This document shows, one piece after another, positions 11,172-20,519 of a stretch of DNA of 64,000 nt. The stretch is from positions 1 through 64,000 of the forward strand of contig NZ_BMEQ01000002.1 of NCBI RefSeq assembly GCF_014636775.1, in the 5' to 3' direction. Numbering within the stretch: position 1 is the first letter of the stretch; the number at the start of each line of letters is the position of its first letter. A program made the position numbers and the translations under genes. The notes below the pieces were generated by a model that saw only the letters and a list, made by a program, of their open reading frames with translations, had not been told where the DNA came from and searched no databases. Source of the stretch: Kocuria dechangensis (GTDB lineage: Bacteria; Actinomycetota; Actinomycetes; Actinomycetales; Micrococcaceae).

Positions 11172-12502
11172 GCACGCACGCCGCCGCCACGACCACCGTC
11201 CTGGACCAGGACATCGCCGAGCTCGACCCCGAGGTCGCCGCGAGCATCGACGCCGAGCAGCGCCGCCAGCAGGACGGCCTGGAGATGATCGCCTCGGAGA
11301 ACCACACCGCCGTGGCCGTCATGCAGGCCCAGGGGTCGGTGCTGACCAACAAGTACGCCGAGGGCTACCCGGGGCGCCGGTACTACGGCGGCTGCGAGCA
11401 CGTGGACGTGATCGAGCAGCTGGCCATCGACCGCCTCAAGGCGCTGTTCGGTGCCGGCTACGCCAACGTCCAGCCGCACTCCGGCGCCCAGGCCAACGCC
11501 GCCGTGATGCACGCCCTGATCAAGCCCGGGGACACCATCCTGGGGCTGAACCTGGCCCACGGCGGGCACCTGACCCACGGGATGAAGCTGAACTTCTCCG
11601 GCAAGCTCTACCAGGTCGTGCCCTACAGCGTGGACGAGGCCAGCTGCACCGTGGACATGGACGAGGTCGCCCGCCTCGCCCGGGAGCACCGTCCGCAGCT
11701 GATCATCGCCGGCTGGTCGGCCTACCCCCGGCAGCTGGACTTCGCCCGCTTCCGGGCGATCGCCGACGAGGTGGGGGCCTACCTCATGGTGGACATGGCC
11801 CACTTCGCCGGCCTCGTGGCCGCGGGGCTGCACCCCAGCCCGGTGCCGCACGCCCACGTGGTCACCTCCACCACGCACAAGACCCTGGGCGGGCCCCGTG
11901 GCGGCATCATCCTCACCAACGAGGCCGACATCGCCAAGAAGCTCAACTCCGCGGTCTTCCCCGGCCAGCAGGGCGGTCCCCTGGAGCACGTGATCGCCGG
12001 CAAGGCCGTGGCGTTCAAGATCGCCGCGGGCGAGGAGTTCCGCGCCCGGCAGGAGCGCACCCTCGAGGGCGCCCGGATCCTCGCCCTGCGTCTCCTCTCC
12101 CCGGACGTGATGGCCGCCGGGATCAGCGTGGTCAGCGGGGGCACCGACGTGCACCTGGTCCTGGTGGACCTGCGCGAGTCGGTGCTGGACGGCCGGCAGG
12201 CCGAGGACCTCCTGGCCCAGGTCGAGATCACCGTCAACCGCAACGCGGTGCCCTTCGACCCGCGTCCGCCGATGGTCACCTCCGGGCTGCGCATCGGCAC
12301 CCCGGCCCTGGCCACCCGCGGCTTCGGCACGGAGGCCTTCACCGAGGTCGCCGACATCATCGCCGAGACCCTCATCGCCGGGGCCACCTCCGGCGACGAC
12401 GGCCCCGACCCCGCGGTGCTGGCCGGGCTGAAGGGCCGCGTCCAGGCCCTGGCCGCGGCCCACCCGCTCTACCCTGGACTGGCTCCGCTCGGCGCCGGCT
12501 GA
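11168..12502 (+). CDS. glyA: Serine hydroxymethyltransferase
   Basis: A 444-residue PLP enzyme that interconverts glycine plus 5,10-methylene-THF with serine plus THF. The PLP lysine is K238 in [14 protein letters not shown], and the folate-site region shows [14 protein letters not shown] near residue 65. Length is normal. The ATG overlaps the gcvH stop (ATGA). With GcvPTH it makes one serine from two glycines, and the sdaA gene just downstream can take that serine to pyruvate. A strong hairpin follows the gene at 12541-12581. Confidence 0.97.
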   Translation: MSTHAAATTTVLDQDIAELDPEVAASIDAEQRRQQDGLEMIASENHTAVAVMQAQGSVLTNKYAEGYPGRRYYGGCEHVDVIEQLAIDRLKALFGAGYANVQPHSGAQANAAVMHALIKPGDTILGLNLAHGGHLTHGMKLNFSGKLYQVVPYSVDEASCTVDMDEVARLAREHRPQLIIAGWSAYPRQLDFARFRAIADEVGAYLMVDMAHFAGLVAAGLHPSPVPHAHVVTSTTHKTLGGPRGGIILTNEADIAKKLNSAVFPGQQGGPLEHVIAGKAVAFKIAAGEEFRARQERTLEGARILALRLLSPDVMAAGISVVSGGTDVHLVLVDLRESVLDGRQAEDLLAQVEITVNRNAVPFDPRPPMVTSGLRIGTPALATRGFGTEAFTEVADIIAETLIAGATSGDDGPDPAVLAGLKGRVQALAAAHPLYPGLAPLGAG

Positions 12503-12540
12503 GCACGGGCGGCGCCCGCACACGGTCGCCGCCCAGGAGC

Positions 12541-12581
12541 GGGGTGTGGGCCGGGCCCTCACCGGCCCCGGCCCACACCCC
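12541..12581 (+). terminator. Hairpin terminator after glyA
   Basis: GGGGTGTGGGCCGGG at 12541-12555 pairs perfectly with CCCGGCCCACACCCC at 12567-12581 over an 11-nt loop. It lies 38 bp after the glyA stop and 58 bp before the preferred sdaA start, so it probably ends or attenuates the gcv transcript before sdaA. No U-tract. Confidence 0.7.
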
Positions 12582-12639
12582 GAACCCGCCCCACCTCCCG
12601 CCCCTCTCCGGGGGCACCACCATGCTTTGGAGCGTCACC

Positions 12640-14070
12640 ATGGCCATCAGCGTCTTCGATCTCTTCACCGTGGGCATCGGCCCCTCGAGCTCCCACACCG
12701 TCGGTCCCATGCGCGCCGCAGGACGGTTCGCCCGGACCCTCGTCGAGGACCACCTCCTGGACCGCACCGCGGGCCTGCGCGTGGACGTCTACGGGTCCCT
12801 GGCCGCCACCGGCCGCGGCCACGGCACGTTCACCGCGATCCTGCTGGGCCTGGAGGGCTACGACCCGGAGCAGATCCTCCCCGCCCAGGTCGAGGACCGG
12901 CTGGCCGACATCGAGGCGACCGGCGTGCTGCAGCTGTGCGCCGCGCTCGGCGAGCGCAAGGACATCCGCTACACGGTCGGGGACATGGTGCAGCACCCGC
13001 TGACCGTCCTGGACCGGCACACCAACGGCATGCGCTTCCAGGCCCTGGACGCGGCCGGCGACGTGCTCGCGGACCAGACCTGGTTCTCCGTGGGCGGGGG
13101 GTTCATCGTGCGCGAGGGCGAGGAGGACACCGCCGCCGCCGAGCTGGCCGCCGCCAGCACCCAGGTGCCCTACCCCTTCCGCACCGCCCAGCAGCTGCTG
13201 AGCCACTGCCGGCGCACCGGGCTGAGCATCGACCAGGTGATGCTCGCCAACGAGCGGACCTGGCGCAGCGAGGAGGAGATCCGCCGAGGGCTCCTGCACA
13301 TCTGGGACGTGATGGAGCAGTGCAAGGACTCCGCGATCACCCGCAGCGGGGTGCTGCCCGGGGGGCTCAACGTCTCCCGACGCGCCCCGGCGTGGCACCG
13401 GCGCCTGCGCGTCGAGGACCCGGACCGGGACCCGGGCTTCTGGCAGGAGTGGGTGAACCTCGTGGCCCTGGCGGTCAACGAGGAGAACGCCTCCGGCGGG
13501 CGGGTGGTCACCGCCCCCACCAACGGGGCGGCCGGGATCATCCCGGCGGTGCTGTTCTACGCCACCCACTACTCCCCCGCCGTCCGCGCCGCCGCCGCGG
13601 AGGGGCCGGAGGCGCACGAGGCCGCCGTGCGGGACATCGTGGTCCGGTTCCTGCTCACCGCCGGGGCGGTCGGGGTGCTCTACAAGGAGCAGGCCTCGAT
13701 CTCCGGGGCCGAGGTCGGCTGCCAGGGCGAGGTCGGCTCCGCCTCCTCGATGGCGGCCGGGGGCCTGGCCGAGATCCTGGGCGGCACCCCCGCCCAGGTG
13801 GAGAACGCCGCCGAGATCGCCATGGAGCACAACCTCGGCCTGACCTGCGACCCGATCGGCGGGCTCGTGCAGGTGCCCTGCATCGAGCGCAACGCCATCG
13901 GGGCGGCCAAGGCCGTCAACGCCGCCAAGATGGCGCTCTGGGGCGACGGCACCCACCGGGTCAGCCTCGACGAGGTCATCGTGACCATGCGCGAGACCGG
14001 CAAGGACATGAGCCACAAGTACAAGGAGACCGCCCTGGGCGGGCTCGCCGTCAACGTCGTGGAGTGCTGA
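12640..14070 (+). CDS. sdaA: L-serine dehydratase, single-chain iron-sulfur type
   Basis: A 476-residue enzyme deaminating L-serine to pyruvate. It has both the beta part ([19 protein letters not shown] at the N-terminus) and the alpha part with the cysteines that bind the [4Fe-4S] cluster: [26 protein letters not shown] and an earlier [11 protein letters not shown] chose the ATG at 12640 because GGAG lies 7 nt upstream and the family normally begins MAxSVFDLF; an in-frame ATG at 12622 would add six residues. The frame is open far upstream through glyA in another reading frame, which is not coding. The gene completes a glycine to serine to pyruvate route with the gcv-glyA operon and is followed by cycA. 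Confidence 0.93.
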   Translation: MAISVFDLFTVGIGPSSSHTVGPMRAAGRFARTLVEDHLLDRTAGLRVDVYGSLAATGRGHGTFTAILLGLEGYDPEQILPAQVEDRLADIEATGVLQLCAALGERKDIRYTVGDMVQHPLTVLDRHTNGMRFQALDAAGDVLADQTWFSVGGGFIVREGEEDTAAAELAAASTQVPYPFRTAQQLLSHCRRTGLSIDQVMLANERTWRSEEEIRRGLLHIWDVMEQCKDSAITRSGVLPGGLNVSRRAPAWHRRLRVEDPDRDPGFWQEWVNLVALAVNEENASGGRVVTAPTNGAAGIIPAVLFYATHYSPAVRAAAAEGPEAHEAAVRDIVVRFLLTAGAVGVLYKEQASISGAEVGCQGEVGSASSMAAGGLAEILGGTPAQVENAAEIAMEHNLGLTCDPIGGLVQVPCIERNAIGAAKAVNAAKMALWGDGTHRVSLDEVIVTMRETGKDMSHKYKETALGGLAVNVVEC

Positions 14071-14103
14071 CTCCCCGCCCACCCGGCCGGCCGCGCTGAG
14101 ATC

Positions 14104-14121
14104 CCGCCCCTCCGGGGGCGG
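14104..14121 (+). terminator. Short hairpin in the sdaA-cycA gap
   Basis: CCGCCCC pairs with GGGGCGG around a TCCG loop, 34 bp after the sdaA stop and 115 bp before cycA. It may be a weak terminator or mRNA-stabilising stem. Confidence 0.35.
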
Positions 14122-14236
14122 CAGCGGTCCCCCATCCACCACGGCACGGCGCACCGGCAGGACCGACTGCAGGCGCCGGCCCGGCTTTCCACACCCATCC
14201 CGAGGTTCCGCAACACCCACTGGAAGAGGTCCCACC

Positions 14237-15694
14237 ATGAGCGCCACCGACCAGCCACCTCATCTCGAGAGAGCGCTGTCCAGCCGTCACATCCAGCTCA
14301 TCGCGATCGGCGGGGCCATCGGCACCGGCCTGTTCATGGGCTCGGGGAAGACCATCGCCGTCGCCGGCCCCTCGGTGATCTTCGTGTACATGATCATCGG
14401 CTTCATGCTGTTCTTCGTCATGCGCGCCATGGGCGAGCTGCTGCTGAGCAACACCGACTACAAGAACTTCTCCGACTTCGCCGGCGACATCCTCGGCCCC
14501 TGGGCCGCCTACTTCACCGGCTGGACCTACTGGTTCTGCTGGGTCGTCACCGGCATCGCCGACGTGGTCGCGATCGCCCACTACGTCTCCTTCTGGTGGC
14601 CCGACCTGCCGCTGTGGATCCCCGCCGTCGCCTGCATCCTGCTGCTGCTGGCCCTGAACCTGCCCACGGTGCGCGCCTTCGGGGAGACCGAGTTCTGGTT
14701 CGCCCTGATCAAGATCGTCGCGATCATCGCCCTGATCGTCGTGGGCCTGGTCATGATCGTCACCGGCTTCGAGACCGACGGGTCCCGCGCGGCCTTCTCC
14801 AACCTCTGGGAGCACGAGGGCATGTTCCCCACCGGCTTCATGGGCTTCGTGGCCGGGTTCCAGATCGCCGTGTTCGCCTTCGTCGGCATCGAGCTCGTCG
14901 GCACCACCGCCGCCGAGGCCAAGGACCCGGAGGTCAACCTCCCGCGAGCGGTCAACTCCATCCCCATCCGCATCCTCATCTTCTACGTCGGGGCCCTGGT
15001 CATTCTCATGGCCGTGCGCCCCTGGACCACCTACAGCGGCGGCGAGTCCCCGTTCGTGGGCATGTTCGCCCTGGCCGGGCTGGTCGGCGCCGCCGGCGTC
15101 GTGAACTTCGTCGTCCTGACCTCGGCCACCTCCTCGGCCAACTCCGGCATCTACTCCACCTCCCGCATGGTCTACGGACTGGCGCAGGACGGCGACGCGC
15201 CGAAGGCCTTCGGCCGGCTCTCGTCCCGCAAGGTCCCGCGCAACGCGCTGCTGTTCTCCTGCATGTTCCTGCTGGCCGGTGTGGCCCTGCTCTACGCCGA
15301 GGGCAGCGTGGCCGAGGCCTTCACCCTGGTCACCACCGTCTCGGCGCTGTGCTTCATGTTCGTCTGGTCCATCATCCTGGTCAGCTACATCGTCTACCGG
15401 CGCCGCCGCCCCCAGCTGCACGCCGCGAGCAGGTTCAAGATGCCCGGCGGGACGTTCATGCCCTACGTGGTCCTGGCGTTCTTCGGCTTCGTCCTCTGGG
15501 CGCTGACCACCCAGCCGGACACGCTCATCGCCCTGGCCCTCACCCCGCTGTGGTTCGTGGTCCTGGGCATCGGCTACCTCCTGCTGCGGCGCAACCCGGA
15601 GCACGCCGCCATGCGCGCCCTGCACGACGCCAAGGTCCGCCAGGAGCTCGAGGCGAGGGACGCCGCCGCGGACGAGCCCGTTCCGGTGTCCTGA
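14237..15694 (+). CDS. cycA: APC permease, CycA-type D-serine/D-alanine/glycine transporter
   Basis: A 485-residue amino acid permease with about twelve membrane segments. The N-terminal RHIQLIAIGGAIGTGLFMG and the following SGKTIAVAGPSVIFVYMI are near-diagnostic for the CycA branch, as is FTGWTYWFCWVVTGIADVV in the fourth segment region. CycA imports glycine, D-alanine and D-serine with protons. Location after gcvPTH-glyA and sdaA fits a role in supplying glycine to the cleavage system. The C-terminal tail of about 35 residues is charged and cytoplasmic. A very strong bidirectional terminator follows. Clade assignment is strong; exact substrate range is inferred. Confidence 0.9.
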   Translation: MSATDQPPHLERALSSRHIQLIAIGGAIGTGLFMGSGKTIAVAGPSVIFVYMIIGFMLFFVMRAMGELLLSNTDYKNFSDFAGDILGPWAAYFTGWTYWFCWVVTGIADVVAIAHYVSFWWPDLPLWIPAVACILLLLALNLPTVRAFGETEFWFALIKIVAIIALIVVGLVMIVTGFETDGSRAAFSNLWEHEGMFPTGFMGFVAGFQIAVFAFVGIELVGTTAAEAKDPEVNLPRAVNSIPIRILIFYVGALVILMAVRPWTTYSGGESPFVGMFALAGLVGAAGVVNFVVLTSATSSANSGIYSTSRMVYGLAQDGDAPKAFGRLSSRKVPRNALLFSCMFLLAGVALLYAEGSVAEAFTLVTTVSALCFMFVWSIILVSYIVYRRRRPQLHAASRFKMPGGTFMPYVVLAFFGFVLWALTTQPDTLIALALTPLWFVVLGIGYLLLRRNPEHAAMRALHDAKVRQELEARDAAADEPVPVS

Positions 15695-15717
15695 CCGGCC
15701 CGACCGGCCTCCGTGCC

Positions 15718-15769
15718 TGAGGCGCCGGATGTCCCCGCGGGAGTTCCCGCGGGGACATCCGGCGCCTCA
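15718..15769. terminator. Perfect 24-bp-stem bidirectional terminator
   Basis: A perfect inverted repeat: TGAGGCGCCGGATGTCCCCG plus CGGG on each side of a 4-nt AGTT loop. It lies between the convergent cycA and gluconokinase genes, begins 24 bp after the cycA stop and overlaps the last 3 bp of the gluconokinase gene, so it likely ends transcripts from both sides. Confidence 0.9.
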
Positions 15770-17341
15770 CGCACGCCCGAGCGGCAGCGACGGCGCCAGG
15801 TCCCGCAGCGCGGTGAACGCCGGGGCCAGCGCGTCGTGCAGCCCCCCGAACACCGGCCGCAGGGAGGCGTGGATGGCCGCGTCCTCCGCCCGCGGGCGGA
15901 CCGTCGTGTCCACCGCGACGAGCTCCGCCGCCACGTCGACCGACTCCACCAGCCCCAGCGCCTGCATCCCGAGCAGGGCCGCGCCGAACCCGGAGCCGTC
16001 GTGCGCCCGGGCGAAGGAGACGTCCGTGCCGAGGACGTCGGCGAGCAGCTGCCGCCACAGCGGGCTCCGGGCGAAGCCGCCGGTCGCCCGGACCTCAGAG
16101 ACCTCCAGCCCGGCGCAGCGCAGGGACTCCAGGACGAGCGCCAGCTGCTGGCACACGCCCTCCAGCGCCGCCCGCACCAGGTGCTCGCGCCGGTGGGCCC
16201 GGGTCAGACCGACATATGCCCCGCGCGGTATGGAGATCCAGTGCGGTGCCCGCTCCCCCAGGAGGCAGGGCAGCATCATGAGGCCGCCGGCGCCGGCCGG
16301 CGCCCGTCCGGCCAGCGCGAGCAGCTCCTCGGCGGAGCCCTCCCCCAGGTCCGGGGCGAGGGCGTCGCCGGCCCAGCCGAGCACCACCCCGCCGTTGTTG
16401 ACCGCTCCGCCCACGACCCAGCGGCCGGGGGCGAGGGCGTAGCAGAACACCCGCCCCCGGGGATCCACCACGGGGCGGTCGACGACGACGCGCAGCGCCC
16501 CGCTCGTGCCGATCGAGCACGCCACGACGCCCGGGCGGACGGCGCCCAGGCCCAGGTTGGCCAGCGGGCCGTCGCCGGCCCCGACCACCACGGGGGTGTC
16601 CCGGGGCAGCCCGGTCGTCCGGGCGGCGTCGGGGGTCAGGCCGGGCAGGACCTCGGTGGTGGGCACCAGGCGGGGGAGCTTCCCGGGGCCGATCCCGGCG
16701 AGGGAGAGGGCCTCGGCGTCCCAGTCCAGGTCCTGCAGGTTCAGCAGGCCGGTGGCCGAGGCCAGCGAGTGGTCCGTCACGAGCCGCCCGCACAGCCGCA
16801 GCAGCACGAACTCCTTGATCCCGGCCCAGCACCGGACCCGCTCGCACAGGCCGGGCTCCTCCTCCCGGAACCGGACGAGCTTGGTCAGCGGGGACATCGG
16901 GTGGACGGGGGTGCCGGTGCGCCGGTGCAGCTCCAGGCCGCCGGGGCCGGCGCGCAGACGCTCGGCCTGCGCGCCGGCGCGGGCGTCCGCCCAGGTGATC
17001 AGCGGGGTCAGCGGCTCCCCCGCGGCGTCGAGACCGAGCAGGCTGTGCATCGCGGCGCTGAAGGACAGCCCGGCCACGCGGCCGGCCCCGACCTCCTCGA
17101 CGACCCCGCGGACCGTCTCCAGCACCGCGGCCAGGATCAGCCGGGGGTCCTGCTCGGCGCGGCCCGGGAGGGGCTCCTCCAGCGGGTAGCCCGCCGAGCG
17201 GCAGGCCACCTGTTCCCCCGCCCGGGTGAAGGCGACGGCCTTGGTGGCGGTGGTGCCGATGTCCACGCCCACCACGACCGGGGCGGGCTCCCCGCCGGGA
17301 GCGGCCCCGGCGGGAGGTGCGGCGTCGTCGGGCGTGCGCAC
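15767..17341 (-). CDS. gntK: Gluconokinase, FGGY family
   Basis: A 524-residue FGGY carbohydrate kinase. The N-terminal GVDIGTTATKAVAF is the phosphate-1 loop of this sugar kinase fold, FSAAMHSLLG and WADARA lie in the first domain, and SIGTSGALRV and ATGGFARSPLWRQLL lie in the ATP-binding second domain. FGGY enzymes act on several polyols; gluconate is preferred here because the gene sits 7 bp downstream of a GntP permease with a divergent FadR-type regulator. The start is a GTG; the first 22 residues are Ala/Pro-rich. It is the last gene of the gntP-gntK operon and ends in the large bidirectional terminator. Confidence 0.85.
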   Translation of the reverse strand: MRTPDDAAPPAGAAPGGEPAPVVVGVDIGTTATKAVAFTRAGEQVACRSAGYPLEEPLPGRAEQDPRLILAAVLETVRGVVEEVGAGRVAGLSFSAAMHSLLGLDAAGEPLTPLITWADARAGAQAERLRAGPGGLELHRRTGTPVHPMSPLTKLVRFREEEPGLCERVRCWAGIKEFVLLRLCGRLVTDHSLASATGLLNLQDLDWDAEALSLAGIGPGKLPRLVPTTEVLPGLTPDAARTTGLPRDTPVVVGAGDGPLANLGLGAVRPGVVACSIGTSGALRVVVDRPVVDPRGRVFCYALAPGRWVVGGAVNNGGVVLGWAGDALAPDLGEGSAEELLALAGRAPAGAGGLMMLPCLLGERAPHWISIPRGAYVGLTRAHRREHLVRAALEGVCQQLALVLESLRCAGLEVSEVRATGGFARSPLWRQLLADVLGTDVSFARAHDGSGFGAALLGMQALGLVESVDVAAELVAVDTTVRPRAEDAAIHASLRPVFGGLHDALAPAFTALRDLAPSLPLGRA

Positions 17342-17348
17342 CGGTCCC

Positions 17349-18728
17349 TCAGGCGACGTAGAAGATCGCGAGGACGATGGCGAAGCCCAGCACGGACTCC
17401 AGCGCCTGCTGGACCGTCCAGGTCTTCAGGGTGGTCTTGACGTCCATGCCCATGAGGCGCCCGACCAGCCAGAAGCCGGAGTCGTTGACGTGGCTGGCGA
17501 ACACGGAGCCCGCGGCGGTGGCCAGGGTGATGGCGGCGACCTGCACGGCGTTGAAGCCGCCGGCGGCCACGGCCGGGGCCATGAGGCCGGCGGCGGTGAC
17601 GAGGGCGACGGTCGCCGAGCCCTGGGCCAGGCGCAGGATCACCGCGATGAGGTAGGCCGCGACGATGACGGGCAGACCCAGGCCGCCGAGCGACGAGGAG
17701 AGGGCGTCCCCGATGCCGGAGGCCCGCAGGATGCCCCCGAACATGCCGCCGGCACCGGTGATGAGGATGACCGAGCAGACGGGGCCCAGGGAGGAGTCGA
17801 GGACCTTCTCCAGGGCGGTGCCGTGCTCACCGCGGCGGCTGCCGAGCACGAAGGTGGCCACGAGGACGGAGATCAGCAGGGCCACCGGGGACTCGCCGAG
17901 GGCGGAGAGCAACTGCACCCATCCCTCGTCGGCGGAGACCACCCCCGCGGCGCGCAGGAAGTTCAGGCCCGTGTTCATGAAGATCAGCACGAGCGGCAGC
18001 AGCAGCATGGCGATGATGGTGCCGACCTTCGGCGGGTTCTTCGGCTGGTCGGGGTCGATCTCCCCGAAGAAGCCGGGCACCGGGAGGACGTACTTGGTGC
18101 CCACGCGCTTGCCCCAGAGGTAGCCGGAGACGTACCAAAGGGGGAAGGCCAGCAGCAGGCCGATGAGCAGGACCAGGCCGAGGTCCGCGCCGTAGAGCTC
18201 GGTGGCGGCCACGGGGCCCGGGTGCGGCGGCACGAACACGTGCATCACGGAGAACGCCGCGGCGGCGGGCATGCCGTAGAGGAGCACGTTGTTGCCCCCC
18301 AGACGGCGGGCCACGGCGAAGATGATCGGCAGCATGACGACCAGGCCGGCGTCGAAGAAGATGGGGAAGCCCATGATCAGCGAGGCCACGCCGAGGGCGA
18401 AGGGCGCGCGCTTCTCGCCGAAGACGTCCACGAGCCTGTCGGCGAGCGCCATGGCCCCACCGCTGTGCTCGACCATCTTGCCGAGCATCGCGCCGAGGCC
18501 GATGAGCAGGGCCACCGGGCCCAGCGTCGCGCCGAAGGCCTCCACCGCGGTGTCCACGAGGACGTCGCGCGGGATGCCGGTGGCGAAGGCCGTCAGCAGG
18601 GCCACCAGGACCAGCGTGAGGAACGCGTGGACCTTGAACCTGATGACGAGGATGAGGATGAGCGCGATGGCTCCGGCGGCGATGGCGAGCAGGGGCGCCG
18701 TGCCGAGGGTCTGTGTCCAGTCTTCCAC
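17349..18728 (-). CDS. gntP: Gluconate:H+ symporter, GntP family
   Basis: A 459-residue transporter with about twelve or more membrane segments. Family motifs include LIGLGAMLGKMVEHSGGA near residue 77, the GFPIFFDAGLVVMLPI segment near residue 120 and MHVFVPPHPGPVAA near residue 165, all typical of GntP permeases. It starts with GTG preceded by a GGAGA site. It is the first gene of an operon with gluconokinase, so imported gluconate would be phosphorylated at once and enter the pentose phosphate or Entner-Doudoroff routes. The regulator gene upstream is divergent. Confidence 0.92.
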   Translation of the reverse strand: MEDWTQTLGTAPLLAIAAGAIALILILVIRFKVHAFLTLVLVALLTAFATGIPRDVLVDTAVEAFGATLGPVALLIGLGAMLGKMVEHSGGAMALADRLVDVFGEKRAPFALGVASLIMGFPIFFDAGLVVMLPIIFAVARRLGGNNVLLYGMPAAAAFSVMHVFVPPHPGPVAATELYGADLGLVLLIGLLLAFPLWYVSGYLWGKRVGTKYVLPVPGFFGEIDPDQPKNPPKVGTIIAMLLLPLVLIFMNTGLNFLRAAGVVSADEGWVQLLSALGESPVALLISVLVATFVLGSRRGEHGTALEKVLDSSLGPVCSVILITGAGGMFGGILRASGIGDALSSSLGGLGLPVIVAAYLIAVILRLAQGSATVALVTAAGLMAPAVAAGGFNAVQVAAITLATAAGSVFASHVNDSGFWLVGRLMGMDVKTTLKTWTVQQALESVLGFAIVLAIFYVA

Positions 18729-18796
18729 TGAGCATCTCCGGTGGTCTCGTGCCTGTGGTCAGGCCGCGGGGTGTCGTCGTGATCCACGACACACGC

Positions 18797-18821
18797 TAGG
18801 CTGGCAGAAAGATCATACTTT
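18797..18821. promoter_or_regulatory. Divergent gntP/gntR control region with candidate operator
   Basis: In the 143-bp gap, TAGGCT (18797-18802) is a possible -10 for the regulator gene. AAAG-ATCATA-CTTT (18808-18821) is a small inverted repeat containing TATGAT on the minus strand, a possible -10 for gntP. It is one of the few AT-rich spots here, so it is a reasonable operator candidate. No clear -35 was found for either direction. Confidence 0.35.
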
Positions 18822-18871
18822 TGGCAACCGCGGGAGCCGCATCCCCCGCGGGCCGCGCGGACGGAGGAGCC

Positions 18872-19666
18872 ATGCACGGCGTGGAGCAGCACAGCGGGGT
18901 GCTGGACCGGTTGGGCGGGAGCATCGCCTCGGGCGCCCGGCCCCCGGGCACCGTCCTCACCCTGGCGGGCCTGGAGAAGGAGTTCGGGGTCTCGCGCACG
19001 CTCGTGCGCGAGGTCGTGCGCGTCCTGGAGTCCATGGGCATGGTGGCGTCCCGGCGGCGCGTGGGCGTCACCGTCCTACCGCCGCAGGACTGGAACCCGT
19101 TCGACCCCCGGCTGATCCGGTGGCGGCTGAACGGGCCCGGGCGGGACGCCCAGCTGCTGGCCCTCACGGAGCTGCGCTCGGCGATCGAACCCGTGGCCGC
19201 CCGCCTGGCGGCCGGCCGCGCCGCCGCCGCCGACCGGCGGCGCCTGGTCGGGCTGGCCGCCGAGCTGCGGGAGCTGGGCCAGGCCGGCCGGGGCACGGAC
19301 CCGGAGTACCTCGCCGTGGACGTCGCCTTCCACCAGCTGCTGCTGGCGGCGAGCGGCAACCCCATGCTCGCCGCCCTGGGGGACGTGGTGGCCGAGGTGC
19401 TCTCCGGCCGCACCGCCCTGGGGCTCATGCCGGCCCGGCCGGACCCGGGCGCGATCGAGGACCACGAGGCCACGGCCGCGGCCGTCGCGGACGGGGACCC
19501 CGCCCGCGCCGAGGAGCGCGCGCGAGCCGTGGTGACGGAGGTCCTGGACGAGGTGCTCGGCGAGACCCCCGCGGTGCCGGTGGACGACGTGGCAGGGGAC
19601 GATATGGCGGGGGACGACGCGACAGGAGACGCCGTGACAGGGGACGGCGTGACGGGGACGGTCTGA
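18872..19666 (+). CDS. FadR-subfamily GntR regulator, probably of gluconate genes
   Basis: A 264-residue regulator with an N-terminal winged helix (LAGLEKEFGVSRTLVREVVRVLESMGMV, residues about 25-55, the GntR signature) and a helical FCD ligand-binding domain (residues about 90-220) with the metal/ligand residues in VDVAFHQLLLAASGNP. The ATG at 18872 has a perfect GGAGGAG site; the frame could start upstream at a TTG but without support. The last 30 residues are a low-complexity GDD/GDG repeat. It is divergent from gntP-gntK, so it most likely represses that operon in response to gluconate. Confidence 0.83.
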   Translation: MHGVEQHSGVLDRLGGSIASGARPPGTVLTLAGLEKEFGVSRTLVREVVRVLESMGMVASRRRVGVTVLPPQDWNPFDPRLIRWRLNGPGRDAQLLALTELRSAIEPVAARLAAGRAAAADRRRLVGLAAELRELGQAGRGTDPEYLAVDVAFHQLLLAASGNPMLAALGDVVAEVLSGRTALGLMPARPDPGAIEDHEATAAAVADGDPARAEERARAVVTEVLDEVLGETPAVPVDDVAGDDMAGDDATGDAVTGDGVTGTV

Positions 19667-19723
19667 CGGGGAACACGGACCGGTCTGGCCGATAGTCCGC
19701 TGAACCGGCCCCCGGCCCGTTCC

Positions 19724-19735
19724 TAGGGTGGAGGG
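19724..19735 (+). promoter_or_regulatory. Possible leaderless-transcript promoter of the YoaK gene
   Basis: TAGGGT (19724-19729) lies 6 nt before the ATG at 19736. CTGAAC (19700-19705), 18 bp upstream, is a weak -35 match. The spacing would place the transcription start at or next to the start codon. Confidence 0.4.
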
Positions 19736-20500
19736 ATGGCCACACCTGTCACCGGCTACCTCTCGCTCGTCTCGGGGGCTCGCCGCACCCCCCGCTACGA
19801 CCTCCACCTGGCCTGCCTGCTGATCCTCGTGGCCGGGATGCTCAACTCCGCGGGGTTCGTGGCCGTGGCCCTCTACACCTCGCACATGACCGGCCTGACC
19901 GCGACCATGGCCGACCACCTGGTGGACCGCGACGTCGAGCTCCTGTCGATCAGCGCCGTGGGGCTCGGGTCGTTCGTCCTGGGCGGGATCTGGTGCACGC
20001 TGCTGTTCAACTGGGGGCGCCGCCGCGGTCTCGGCTGCCGGTTCGCCAACGTCGTGGCGTTCGAGGGCGCCCTGATCCTGGGCTTCGGCCTGACCGCCGA
20101 GGCATTCCGGGGCGAGCACCGGGACCTGGTCTCGGTCGGCGTCCTGTGCTTCACCATGGGCCTGCAGAACGCCCTGATCACCAAGGTGGCGGACGTGCCC
20201 GTGCGCACCACCCATGTGACCGGGATGATCACCGACATCGCCATCGAGCTCGGCAAGCTCCTCTACCCCAACCGCACGCCCGGCACCGACCCCGTCCGCG
20301 GGGACCCGCGGAAGCTGCGGCTGCTGGCCACGCTCGTGGGGCTGTTCCTCCTGGGCGGCGTGGCCGGGACGCTCGGCTGCCTGGCGGTGGGGTTCTCGTT
20401 CCTCGTCCCCGTCGCCCAGCTGCTGCTGGTCCTGGCCTACCGGCCCGTGGCCCGCGACCTCGCCCGGCAGCGCGGGCGGCCGGCCCGCGTGTTCCTCTGA
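19736..20500 (+). CDS. YoaK/DUF1275 family membrane protein
   Basis: A 254-residue membrane protein with about six or seven segments. DUF1275 marks seen are GMLNSAGFVAVALYTSHMTGL near the start (the segment carries the family's H-M-T-G motif), the middle FTMGLQNALITKVA and TTHVTGMITDIAIELG. The function of the family is unknown. The ATG follows TAGGGT by exactly 6 nt, a layout suggesting a leaderless transcript, though the intervening GGAGGG could also pair with rRNA. It is convergent with the UvrA-like gene. Confidence 0.8.
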   Translation: MATPVTGYLSLVSGARRTPRYDLHLACLLILVAGMLNSAGFVAVALYTSHMTGLTATMADHLVDRDVELLSISAVGLGSFVLGGIWCTLLFNWGRRRGLGCRFANVVAFEGALILGFGLTAEAFRGEHRDLVSVGVLCFTMGLQNALITKVADVPVRTTHVTGMITDIAIELGKLLYPNRTPGTDPVRGDPRKLRLLATLVGLFLLGGVAGTLGCLAVGFSFLVPVAQLLLVLAYRPVARDLARQRGRPARVFL

Positions 20501-20519
20501 CCCCGGCCGGCCGGCGCCG

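Noticed and set aside
10948-14070. 1040-codon frame running from gcvH into sdaA
   Set aside because: The first half is out of frame with gcvH and glyA, which are certain. Only the part from 12640 encodes serine dehydratase.
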